Shown here: positions 8,180-14,687 of the stretch, one piece after another
Layout of the letters: each line of letters begins with the position of its first letter
How positions within the stretch are numbered: the first letter of the stretch is position 1
Source: Bacillota bacterium
Lineage (GTDB): Bacteria; Bacillota; Proteinivoracia; UBA4975
Assembly (NCBI GenBank): GCA_012727415.1
Contig: JAAYHI010000055.1
Span: 1 to 14,916 of the forward strand
Reading direction: 5' to 3'
Length of the DNA stretch: 14,916 nucleotides
The notes under the pieces: generated by a model
Seen by the model: the letters and a program-made list of their open reading frames with translations, nothing else
Databases searched by the model: none
What the model was told of the DNA's origin: nothing
Position numbers and translations under genes: made by a program

Positions 8180-9199
8180 ATGAAAGTTTTTTGGGTGGTA
8201 AAAGCAAAAACATTGGTCTTCTGTCTGGCGGCTTGTTTCGCTTTGCTGCTGGTGGTTTTTTCTTTGAATTTCGCGGCTGGAGAGGTTTTTTCCCGCAAGC
8301 AGAAGCATGTATTATTTTTGGGGCAGGAGCTGGACCCCAAAGATCCCGATTTACGCCAACAGGTGGAGCGAATGGCGGCAAGTTTGAACCAGCCGCCGGA
8401 ACCAGCCAGGTATGACGAGGTCAATAAAGCCGTAATTCCTGAAGTAAATGGCTTTGAAATAGATGTAGATGCCTGTGTAGCAGCGATAAAAGGGGCAAAG
8501 AAGGGGGGAGCAGTTATCCCGGTGTGGCGGGAAATCGAGCCGGAGATGAAGCTCTCTGACTTTGCCTTGTACCCTGTCTACCAGGGCAATCCTGTGCGAA
8601 ACCAAGTGGCTTTGGTGATAAATGTATCCTGGGGCAATGAATATTTGGAAGAAATGCTCACTATTTTAAAGGAAAATGCAGTCCCTGCCAGCTTCTTTTT
8701 AGTGGGTCGCTGGGCGGAAGAAAACCCCCAGCTGGTAAAAAAAATAGCTGATTTGGAAATGGATTTTGGCAATCACGGCTATTCCGATCCGCATATGCAA
8801 GAGCTGAGCCCGGAGGAGATTAAAGAGGAAATAGAAAAGACAAATAAGGCCATAGAAGAGCTGACCGGCAGGCAAGTGCGCTGGTTCAGTCCACCGTACG
8901 GGGAAAAAGTGGAAAAAATATATGCAGCGGCAGCTGATTTAGGTATGCATACAATTCTCTGGTCCCTGGATACCATTGACTGGCAGCTTCCTGGTGAAGA
9001 TGCAATTGTCCGCCGCATAGTCGATAATTTGCATAATGGCGCCATCATCCTCATGCATCCCACCGAACAGACCCCCGGGGCACTGGCTGCCATTATCCAG
9101 GGAGTGAGAGAAAAAAAACTTGAGTTTGCCACCGTCACCCAGCTCTTGGATCCCAGTTATTGGCCCACTAAGTACAGTATGCTGTGGGCGGGAAATTAG
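8180..9199 (+). CDS. ylxY: YlxY-type polysaccharide deacetylase homologue, catalytic residues altered
   Basis: The 339-residue protein has an uncleaved-looking N-terminal membrane anchor (about residues 10-33, rich in Leu/Val/Phe/Ala), a spacer domain (about 35-135) and a C-terminal NodB/CE4 domain (about 140-330). CE4 enzymes remove N-acetyl groups from peptidoglycan or chitin. Here motif 1, normally TFDDG, reads INVSWG (147-152), so the catalytic-base Asp is Asn148. Motif 2 reads HGYSD (His199, Asp203), with Asp where the second His is usual. Motif 3 reads FSPPYG, with Ser for Arg. The motif 4 block WSLDTIDW and motif 5 LMHP keep their Asp and His. As I remember them, YlxY relatives share this pattern, so a sporulation role without ordinary deacetylation is plausible. 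ATG 8180 follows the GGGAGGGGGAG site; an ATG at 8165 precedes that site and is less likely. Confidence 0.88.
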   Translation: MKVFWVVKAKTLVFCLAACFALLLVVFSLNFAAGEVFSRKQKHVLFLGQELDPKDPDLRQQVERMAASLNQPPEPARYDEVNKAVIPEVNGFEIDVDACVAAIKGAKKGGAVIPVWREIEPEMKLSDFALYPVYQGNPVRNQVALVINVSWGNEYLEEMLTILKENAVPASFFLVGRWAEENPQLVKKIADLEMDFGNHGYSDPHMQELSPEEIKEEIEKTNKAIEELTGRQVRWFSPPYGEKVEKIYAAAADLGMHTILWSLDTIDWQLPGEDAIVRRIVDNLHNGAIILMHPTEQTPGALAAIIQGVREKKLEFATVTQLLDPSYWPTKYSMLWAGN

Positions 9200-9460
9200 A
9201 TGGAAGTAGTAAGGTTTTCTGATCTTGCCTCCAAGGAAGTAATAAACTTTGGCAACGGCAAGTGTCTGGGCAAATTCTCCGACTGTGACCTCAGCATCGA
9301 TCCGGGGACAGGGAAGATCAAGGAGGTTATTTTGGCAGGGCGTTCCGGTTTGATATCTTCTATCTTCACCAGCTCTCCCATGTATGTCATCCCTTGGCAG
9401 GCGATAATTCGCGTGGGAGTTGACACCATCATAGTCTCTATCCCGGAGAAAAAGGAATAA
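9200..9460 (+). CDS. ymxH: YlmC/YmxH family PRC-barrel sporulation protein
   Basis: This 86-residue protein matches the small PRC-barrel family of YlmC/YmxH. It begins VVRFSDLASKEVIN, continues with the beta-hairpin LGKFSDCDLSIDPGTGKIKEV (written here only as a guide), then a hydrophobic stretch, YVIPWQAIIRVGVDTIIV and a short charged tail. The VPW/IPW-x-x-I-x-x-(I/V)G-x-D motif is the hallmark of the family. YmxH-type genes are tied to sporulation, but their molecular role is not known. ATG 9200 directly follows the ylxY stop with no spacer, so translation is coupled. In B. subtilis an M16-type peptidase gene, mlpA, lies between these two genes; here it is missing. The gene comes just before the dpaA region, as in B. 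subtilis. Confidence 0.88.
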   Translation: MEVVRFSDLASKEVINFGNGKCLGKFSDCDLSIDPGTGKIKEVILAGRSGLISSIFTSSPMYVIPWQAIIRVGVDTIIVSIPEKKE

Positions 9461-9485
9461 TTTATATACCCTCTGCGGCATAATA
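9455..9485 (+). promoter_or_regulatory. possible forespore (sigma-G-like) promoter
   Basis: CATAATA at 9479-9485 fits the sigma-F/sigma-G type -10 pattern CATNNTA, and GAATA at 9455-9459 resembles a sigma-G -35, but the 19-base spacer is about one base too long. Transcription would start near 9492, giving a short leader before the AAGGGAGGT ribosome binding site at 9498-9506. A sigma-A reading (CATAAT as -10) lacks any -35. This is a weak call. Confidence 0.3.
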
Positions 9486-9512
9486 ACGTCAGTACTAAAG
9501 GGAGGTAAGACT

Positions 9513-9989
9513 ATGGAAAAGACCGTAATCGCATATTATAACTCAAGGGATGAAGCAGAGAGCAGTGTCAGACAGCTGCGGGAGCAGGGGTTTGACAACA
9601 ACGAGATTTCAATTCTTGCCAAGGATGACCAAGGCGGATCGGGAGAAGAGATGAGCTTCCAAAACCAAAATCTCGCTGATGGCACCATGACTGGCGGTGC
9701 TATTGGCGGCTTGGCCGGCCTTGCCATGGGGGCGGGGGCTCTGTTGATACCCGGATTCGGCCCAATAGTGGCAGCTGGACCCCTGGCGGGAGTACTTACT
9801 GGCGCCTTGACGGGCGGGGTGGCTGGCGGGCTCATAGACTATGGCATCCCTGAGGAAAGCAGCAGAAGATACGAGCAGCATCTGGAGTCGGGCAAGGTGC
9901 TGGCAGTAATTAAGACTGACTCCGATCGGGCCATGGAAGCCATGAAAATTATGGACCGCACCGGCGGCCAGGACATAGAGATGCATTAA
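9513..9989 (+). CDS. general stress protein, YflT-like domain with glycine-zipper hydrophobic core
   Basis: The 158-residue product starts with a beta-alpha-beta unit typical of general stress protein 17M/YflT (KTVIAYYNSRDEAESSVRQL, then GFDNNEISILAKDD). A 70-residue Gly/Ala-rich segment follows, at about residues 55-115, containing GGAIGGLAGLAMGAGALLIP and GALTGGVAGGLIDYGIPEES. It ends with a second beta-alpha unit (VLAVIKTDSDRAMEAMKIM). The glycine-zipper repeats suggest membrane insertion or oligomer packing between two ferredoxin-like halves. Proteins of this layout are seen in stress-tolerant and spore-forming bacteria, but their function is not established. AAGGGAGGT at 9498-9506 gives a strong RBS. 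The gene has a possible promoter and a strong terminator, so it looks like an independent unit inserted between ymxH and dpaA; the B. subtilis order has nothing here. Confidence 0.8.
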   Translation: MEKTVIAYYNSRDEAESSVRQLREQGFDNNEISILAKDDQGGSGEEMSFQNQNLADGTMTGGAIGGLAGLAMGAGALLIPGFGPIVAAGPLAGVLTGALTGGVAGGLIDYGIPEESSRRYEQHLESGKVLAVIKTDSDRAMEAMKIMDRTGGQDIEMH

Positions 9990-10002
9990 ACCGATAAATC
10001 CC

Positions 10003-10045
10003 AAAAGGGGCAGCGGGTAAAACAGGACCGCTGCCCCTGTCTTTT
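10003..10045 (+). terminator. intrinsic terminator before the dpa-dap operon
   Basis: A perfect 10-bp GC-rich stem is present: GGGGCAGCGG (10007-10016) pairs with CCGCTGCCCC (10028-10037), with an 11-base loop and the tail TGTCTTTT. It ends transcription from ymxH and the stress-protein gene and isolates the dpaA operon. Its 3' half overlaps the -35 of the predicted sigma-K promoter. Confidence 0.92.
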
Positions 10046-10055
10046 GCATATTGTA
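10026..10055 (+). promoter_or_regulatory. probable sigma-K promoter of the dpaA operon
   Basis: GCATATTGTA at 10046-10055 is an exact match to the sigma-K -10 consensus gCATAnnnTA as I remember it. An ACC at 10027-10029 fits the short sigma-K -35 (mACm), with 17 bases between it and CATA. Expected start is near 10062, followed by GAGGAGG at 10071-10077. In B. subtilis the dpaAB (spoVF) operon is transcribed by sigma-K in the mother cell, so the site is where biology predicts it. Confidence 0.7.
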
Positions 10056-10085
10056 TTAGAGAAAGGGCAAGAGGAGGCATGATTA

Positions 10086-10958
10086 ATGGGAAAAGCAAGA
10101 ATTGCCATTGTCGGCGGCGACGACAGAGAATTCATTCTGGCCGGGGAGCTGGCCAGGCAAGGCTATGACATCCACCTTTGCGGCTTTGCCGCCAGAGCTC
10201 CCGAGGAAACGAAAAATTTCTCTTGCCCCAGGGAAGCTGTCAGGGGTGTGCAGGCAGTCATCTTGCCAATGGCCGGCGTTAAAGGGGATTTTAGCGTCCA
10301 CTGCCCCGGCAACGCCAGGCCGCCAGTAATAAATGCGGATTTTTTTGCAGCCTTGCCTGTAAATACGCCGGTATTCATTGGCTGGGCAACTAAGGAGTTA
10401 AAAGAACTGGCGGCAAAGGTGCGCCTGATAGAAATTGCCCAGGATGATGAACTGGCTGTGCTCAATTCCATTCCCACTGCCGAAGGTGCAATAGCCCTTG
10501 CAATCAACGAAACCCCCATTACCATCCACGGCAACAAGGCAATGGTGGTGGGCTTTGGGCGTTGCGGAATAACCCTGGGGCGAATGCTGGGAGCCATTGG
10601 CGCCCAGGTGACGGTTGCCGCCAGAAAAGCTTCCCAGCGGGCCAGGGCAGGGGAAATGGGGTTTAGCACCTGTGGGATCAGTGATCTTTGTCAACATGTA
10701 GAGACAATGGCTTTTATCTTTAACACCATTCCGGCGCCGGTCCTTACAGAAGAGGTGCTGGCACATGCCGGGAAATGTTACTTGCTGGTAGATATAGCCA
10801 GCGGAGGGGGCACAGACTTCGCAGCTGCCAGGAGCCTGGGCATAAAGGCCCTTCTCGCTCCCGGGCTGCCAGGGAAGGTAGCTCCCGAAACTTCCGGTAA
10901 TATCTTGGCAAAAGTAATGCCCAGATTACTGAGTGAAAATGGCATCGGGGGAGACTGA
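10086..10958 (+). CDS. dpaA: dipicolinate synthase subunit A
   Basis: DpaA with DpaB oxidises a tetrahydrodipicolinate-type intermediate to dipicolinate in the mother cell; dipicolinate-calcium then fills the spore core and gives heat resistance. The 290-residue protein (B. subtilis about 297) begins with a Rossmann-like strand RIAIVGGDDREFILAGEL. It contains the helix-forming segment NSIPTAEGAIALAINETPIT and then the NAD(P)-binding motif GFGRCG (156-161) within KAMVVGFGRCGITLGRML, followed by VTVAARKASQRARA. The C-terminus has the family's YLLVDIASGGGTDFAAARSLGIKALLAPGLPG-type block ending in helix LAKVMPRLL. ATG 10086 has GAGGAGG 8 bases upstream. The gene leads the dpaA-dpaB-asd-dapG-dapA operon and looks intact. 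Confidence 0.96.
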   Translation: MGKARIAIVGGDDREFILAGELARQGYDIHLCGFAARAPEETKNFSCPREAVRGVQAVILPMAGVKGDFSVHCPGNARPPVINADFFAALPVNTPVFIGWATKELKELAAKVRLIEIAQDDELAVLNSIPTAEGAIALAINETPITIHGNKAMVVGFGRCGITLGRMLGAIGAQVTVAARKASQRARAGEMGFSTCGISDLCQHVETMAFIFNTIPAPVLTEEVLAHAGKCYLLVDIASGGGTDFAAARSLGIKALLAPGLPGKVAPETSGNILAKVMPRLLSENGIGGD

Positions 10959-10960
10959 AA

Positions 10961-11533
10961 ATGAAGGCTTTGCGAATAGGTTTTGCAGTTACAGGGTCCC
11001 ATTGCACTTATGCCGCAATAGTGGAGCCGATGAAAGAGTTGTGTGCCAAGGGCAACACCTTAATTCCGATATTATCGTCTGCAGCGGCGACTACCAGCAC
11101 TCGCTTTGGCGAAGCTGAGTAATGGCGCAAAACATTTGCAGATATCTCAGGGCACCAAGTTATCTCATCAATCAAAGAGGCAGAGGAAATAGCCACCAAT
11201 AAGCTGGATGTTGTTGTGGTCGCGCCCTGCACCGGGAATACCCTGGGCAAGCTGGCCAACGCCATTACTGATACTGCTGTCACCATGGTGGTCAAGGCGC
11301 ACTTGAGGAACGAAAAGCCTGTGGTGCTGGCCATCTCAACTAACGATGGCCTGGGAGGCAATGCGGTGAATATTGGCAGATTGCTGGACAAAAAGAATGT
11401 ATATTTTGTCCCCTTTGGCCAAGACAATCCCAAGGAGAAGCCGCGCTCGCTGGTATGCAAAATGTCCCTCTTGGCTGATACCATTGAATGCGCATGCCAG
11501 GGCGTACAAATTCAGCCGCTCCTCATAAGGTAG
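10961..11533 (+). pseudogene. dpaB: dipicolinate synthase subunit B, interrupted by an in-frame TAA
   Basis: DpaB is a flavoprotein-fold partner of DpaA in dipicolinate synthesis. The frame from ATG 10961 (RBS GGGGGAG at 10947-10953) opens with the family motif GFAVTGSHCTYAA. It reads to STRFGEAE and then meets TAA at 11120-11122, codon 54. The same frame continues without another stop as WRKTFADISGHQ, the APCTGNTLG motif (88-96), ISTNDGLG (125-132) and VPFGQDNP (150-157) to TAG at 11531-11533. Full length would be 190 codons, near the usual 195-200. In relatives, as I recall, the stopped codon is Glu within an FGE-x-AEW-like segment, so a single GAA-to-TAA change explains it. Read as is, only a 53-residue fragment forms. 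A GTG at 11216 could start only a C-terminal piece. No frameshift is needed. Confidence 0.9.
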
Positions 11534-11542
11534 GGATGATGG

Positions 11543-12508
11543 GTGCGGATTGGAATAGTTGGAGCAACGGGCATTGTCGGCCGGGAGCTGGTAACTCTTC
11601 TGGCAACCAGCAAACTGGAGATTACAGAACTTAGATTGTCCGCCACCTCAAGATCTAAAGGGAAATCAATGGCAACCCACCTGGGAGAAAGAAGGATTAC
11701 AGAAGTAAATCCTGGTTTTTTCTCTGGGCTGGACATGTGTTTTTTTTGCGTTTCTCCCGCTGTCAGCGAAAAATGGGTGCCGGTGGCCCTGGCTAATGAT
11801 GTGGTTTCCATAGATAACAGCAGTCGCTATCGCCTGGAAAAGGATGTCCCCCTGGTAGTGCCAGAAGTCAATGGAGACTTGCTGGGCAAGGGGGAGAGGA
11901 TTATTGCCAACCCAAATTGTATCGTCACACCCTTGGTTGCGGCTATCTATCCCATTAAGAAGCATTTTGGTTTAGAGGAGCTTATCTTGAGCACTTATCA
12001 GTCGGTGTCGGGGGCAGGCCAGGAGGCTTTGAACCAGCTGGAAGACGAATTAGCCAGCTATCCGAGTGACCTCAGAGAGGGAAAATTTTTGCTGAATGTG
12101 CTTGGCGCTATTGGCAGCATAGATGAGTCCGGTCATTCCCAGGAGGAAATAAAAATTGTCAGGGAGACGCGGAAGATCCTGAATATGCCTGAAATACCGG
12201 TGGCGGTAACTGCAGCGCGAGTCGCTGTAAAGCGGGGACATTGCCAGGCAGTGACTTTTATCACCGGTAAGGATGCCGATCTTCGCGAAATCTCAGAAGT
12301 CCTCCAGGCCGAGGGCATTGTAGTTACCGCTGCCCCGCCCCAACCCTTGGCCCTGGGGGGCAGCGATAAAGTATATGTAGGCCGCCTGCGGGAAAACAGG
12401 GAACACCGTCCCCGCTCCTATTCCCTCTGGCTGGGGGCCGATAACCTGCGCAAGGGAGCCGCCCTCAATGCCCTGGAAATTGCCGAAGAATGGTGGTTTA
12501 GGCATTGA
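11543..12508 (+). CDS. asd: aspartate-semialdehyde dehydrogenase
   Basis: Asd reduces aspartyl-4-phosphate to aspartate-4-semialdehyde with NADPH, feeding DapA. The 321-residue protein starts RIGIVGATGIVGREL (dinucleotide-binding loop GATGIVG, 7-13). It contains SIDNSSRYRLEKDVPLVVPE, the active-site cysteine in NPNCIVTP (Cys126), the catalytic Gln in STYQSVSGAG (Gln153) and the active-site His in VKRGHCQ (His233), and ends with ADNLRKGAALNALEIAEEW. All catalytic residues are present, although the sequence after Cys126 differs from the usual NCSTIQ. The start is GTG 11543; the ATGs at 11536 and 11539 are out of frame. It lies 9 bases after dpaB. The stop overlaps the dapG start as TTGA. Dipicolinate and cell-wall/lysine synthesis both need this step. 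Confidence 0.95.
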   Translation: MRIGIVGATGIVGRELVTLLATSKLEITELRLSATSRSKGKSMATHLGERRITEVNPGFFSGLDMCFFCVSPAVSEKWVPVALANDVVSIDNSSRYRLEKDVPLVVPEVNGDLLGKGERIIANPNCIVTPLVAAIYPIKKHFGLEELILSTYQSVSGAGQEALNQLEDELASYPSDLREGKFLLNVLGAIGSIDESGHSQEEIKIVRETRKILNMPEIPVAVTAARVAVKRGHCQAVTFITGKDADLREISEVLQAEGIVVTAAPPQPLALGGSDKVYVGRLRENREHRPRSYSLWLGADNLRKGAALNALEIAEEWWFRH

Positions 12509-13716
12509 AAAGCCAGGTGGTGGTCCACAAGTACGGAGGCACAACTTTAAAAGATCCCCGTCAACTTCGCTGTTGCGGGGAGAACATCTGCAAGGCATAT
12601 AACAACGGTTTGCGTCCCGTAGTTATTGTTTCGGCCATGGGCAGAGACGGGGACCCTTATGCCACTGACACTTTCCTGGGCCTGGCCTACGCTATATCGC
12701 CTTCTCCTGCAGCAAGGGAATTGGATATGTTGATGGCCTGCGGCGAATTGGTATCGGCGACGCTGCTGGCAGTCCAACTTCAGGAACTGGGCTGCCCGGC
12801 AATGGCTCTCACCGGCAGTCAGGTGGGAATTATCACCGATGACAATCACGGCAACAGTGAAATCAAGGCGGTGGAAATTAAGCGTATTCGCCAGGTGCTG
12901 GAGGCAGGACTTATTCCCGTTATTTGCGGTTTTCAGGGGGTGACGGCCAGCGGGGAACTGACCACTCTGGGGCGGGGAGGTAGCGATATCACAGCAGTAG
13001 CGGTAGCGGCGGCCTTAAAGCTGGATTCGGCGACAATTTATACCGATGTTCCGGCCATCAAGACAGCTGACCCCAAGCTTGTCAAAAACGCCAGGCCAAT
13101 ATATCAGTTGCACTACCAGGAAATTTTGGAGATGGCTATCGAAGGGGCAAGAGTTATTCATCCCCGGGCGGTGGAAAGGGCGATGGCAGATGATGTCCGC
13201 ATAGTGATAACTTCTTTGGCAAACTCCGACACTCCGCCAACAGAAATTGGGCCCCGCAGCAGCCTCGGAAAGGGGGAGGGGGTTATACGGGCAATAACCC
13301 ATATTTCGGAAGTCACCCAGTACAGGTTTTCCCTGGAGCCGACAAAAATGGCGGCTTTGCTGGACAAAATCGCCGCCGCCGGTATCGAGCTGGATTTAGT
13401 TAACTTAGGGGACACGGGTCACAGCCTGACGGTTGCCAGCAAAGATGCCGCTGCTATGGGAAAGATATTGGAAGAAGGAAAGGTTTCCGCATTGCGCCGG
13501 GAGGACTGCAGCAAGATTTCCCTGATCGGCGCAGGGATCCGAGGGGTATCAAAGTTGATCAACAGGATATACAAACCCCTCATGGAAGGGAACATCCCGG
13601 TATACCACACCTCAGATTCCTATACACAGATTGCGCTGCTGGTTCCTAAGGAAAAACTGAAAGAAGCTGTCAACCGCTTGCATGAAGTGTTTTTTGGGGA
13701 GGGAAGTACCAGTTGA
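12505..13716 (+). CDS. dapG: aspartokinase (DapG type)
   Basis: Aspartokinase phosphorylates L-aspartate, the first step of the lysine/diaminopimelate/dipicolinate route. The 403-residue protein has the ATP/aspartate-site motif HKYGGTTL (8-15) and MLMACGELVSATLLA, then TTLGRGGSD (153-161) and YTDVPAIKTADPKLV, a variant of the common DGVYTADP. EILEMAIEGARVIHPRAVE follows, and two C-terminal ACT domains occupy about residues 270-400 (SLTVASKD and GIRGVSKLINRI), ending RLHEVFF. The length and position before dapA match B. subtilis DapG, which is inhibited by meso-diaminopimelate; that regulation is inferred only. The start is TTG 12505, overlapping the asd stop; an in-frame GTG at 12517 is an alternative, and neither has a strong RBS, so translation is probably coupled to asd. 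Confidence 0.93.
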   Translation: MKSQVVVHKYGGTTLKDPRQLRCCGENICKAYNNGLRPVVIVSAMGRDGDPYATDTFLGLAYAISPSPAARELDMLMACGELVSATLLAVQLQELGCPAMALTGSQVGIITDDNHGNSEIKAVEIKRIRQVLEAGLIPVICGFQGVTASGELTTLGRGGSDITAVAVAAALKLDSATIYTDVPAIKTADPKLVKNARPIYQLHYQEILEMAIEGARVIHPRAVERAMADDVRIVITSLANSDTPPTEIGPRSSLGKGEGVIRAITHISEVTQYRFSLEPTKMAALLDKIAAAGIELDLVNLGDTGHSLTVASKDAAAMGKILEEGKVSALRREDCSKISLIGAGIRGVSKLINRIYKPLMEGNIPVYHTSDSYTQIALLVPKEKLKEAVNRLHEVFFGEGSTS

Positions 13717-14606
13717 AAGCCATGGAATGGGGTACGACTTTGACAGCGATGGTGACGCCTATGAATTCAGTAGGGGCAGTAGACACCGCCACGGCCGTTG
13801 CCCTGGCAAAGGATATTATCGACAATGGCTGCGATGGCGTTATCCTCTGCGGCACCACCGGCGAGGCCGCTACCCTGACCAGGGAGGAAAAGCTGGCCTT
13901 ATTTGCCGCGGTAGGGGATGCTGTAGCGGGTAAGGGTCTGGTAATTGCCGGTGTCGGCAGCAACAGTACCCGGGAGACGGTGGAGTTAATCCGCCAGGCA
14001 GACAAATTGCCAGTGGATGGCTACATGATAATTACACCCTACTACAACAAGCCTAATCAGGCGGGGATGGTTGAGCACTACAAGGCGGCGGCCGCCGCCA
14101 GCACCAAGCCGATTATGCTCTATAACGTGCCATCGCGAACGGGCATCGATTTGTCCCTGGAAGATTACCAGCGAGTGTTGAGTAATTGTCCCGGGATAAC
14201 CGCCGTCAAGGAATCAGGGGCGGATTTTCCCAAAGCCAGCAGACTTGTCAGCGAATTTCCAGAGGTGGCTTTTTTCAGCGGCAATGACATTGATACATTG
14301 CCCTTGATGCTCCTCGGCTTTAAAGGGGTAGTCAGTGTAGCAGCCAATGTTGCCCCCGCTGCAGTGAGCTGGCTGACCACCCAAGCCAGCCAGGGCAATT
14401 GGGATGGCGCCCGCAGGACTCATGAGTATTTAACTCCTTTATTTTCAGCATTGTTTATCGAGACCAATCCTGTGCCTGTTAAGGCAGCTTTGAAGCTCCA
14501 GGGCTGGCAGGTGGGAAATCCCAGGTTGCCCCTGGCCAGACTTTCCGAAGAAAATTGCAACTTGCTGCGGGCAATCATGAAAAACTACACCAGAGAAGGG
14601 CGCTAG
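13713..14606 (+). CDS. dapA: 4-hydroxy-tetrahydrodipicolinate synthase
   Basis: DapA condenses pyruvate with aspartate semialdehyde through a Schiff base, giving the precursor of diaminopimelate and, in sporulation, of dipicolinate. The 297-residue TIM-barrel protein carries GTTGE (47-51), PYYNKPNQAGM, the catalytic Tyr137 in LYNVPSRTG with Arg142, and the Schiff-base Lys166 in AVKESGAD, followed by FFSGNDIDTLPLMLLGFKG. All catalytic residues are present. TTG 13713 is favoured as start because GGGGAGGGAAG at 13696-13706 lies 6 bases upstream; an ATG at 13722 is 15 bases away. The TTG overlaps the dapG stop as TTGA. The stop codon sits inside a terminator hairpin, so this is the last gene of the dpaA operon. 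Confidence 0.96.
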   Translation: MKAMEWGTTLTAMVTPMNSVGAVDTATAVALAKDIIDNGCDGVILCGTTGEAATLTREEKLALFAAVGDAVAGKGLVIAGVGSNSTRETVELIRQADKLPVDGYMIITPYYNKPNQAGMVEHYKAAAAASTKPIMLYNVPSRTGIDLSLEDYQRVLSNCPGITAVKESGADFPKASRLVSEFPEVAFFSGNDIDTLPLMLLGFKGVVSVAANVAPAAVSWLTTQASQGNWDGARRTHEYLTPLFSALFIETNPVPVKAALKLQGWQVGNPRLPLARLSEENCNLLRAIMKNYTREGR

Positions 14607-14621
14607 CCCTTCTCCTTGTTT
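14593..14621 (+). terminator. terminator at the end of the dpa-dap operon
   Basis: A perfect 9-bp stem GAGAAGGGC (14593-14601) pairs with GCCCTTCTC (14606-14614) around the loop GCTA, followed by CTTGTTT. The stem includes the final codons and the last base of the stop of dapA. The U-run is imperfect, so some read-through into rnjB is possible. Confidence 0.82.
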
Positions 14622-14644
14622 ACAGGCTGAAGATAAGATATACT
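14616..14644 (+). promoter_or_regulatory. probable sigma-A promoter for rnjB
   Basis: TTGTTT (14616-14621) and TATACT (14639-14644) are separated by exactly 17 bases; the -10 matches TATAAT at 5 of 6 positions, while the -35 has only its TTG half. The expected start is near 14651 in an AT-rich stretch, about 37 bases before the rnjB ATG. The -35 lies in the tail of the dapA terminator. Confidence 0.55.
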
Positions 14645-14687
14645 ATTAATAATAAACTGCGGTCGGGAATTATGTTGCGGAGGTGTA

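Noticed and set aside
11122..11202. Small out-of-frame ORF starting at the ATG that overlaps the dpaB TAA
   Set aside because: It is 26 codons, has no RBS or similarity and ends inside dpaB; more likely chance than a real gene, though recorded with the dpaB finding.
11534..11542. Lysine riboswitch or T-box for the asd-dapG-dapA genes
   Set aside because: Only 9 bases separate dpaB and asd, and the 40 bases from the promoter start to dpaA are too short for either element.
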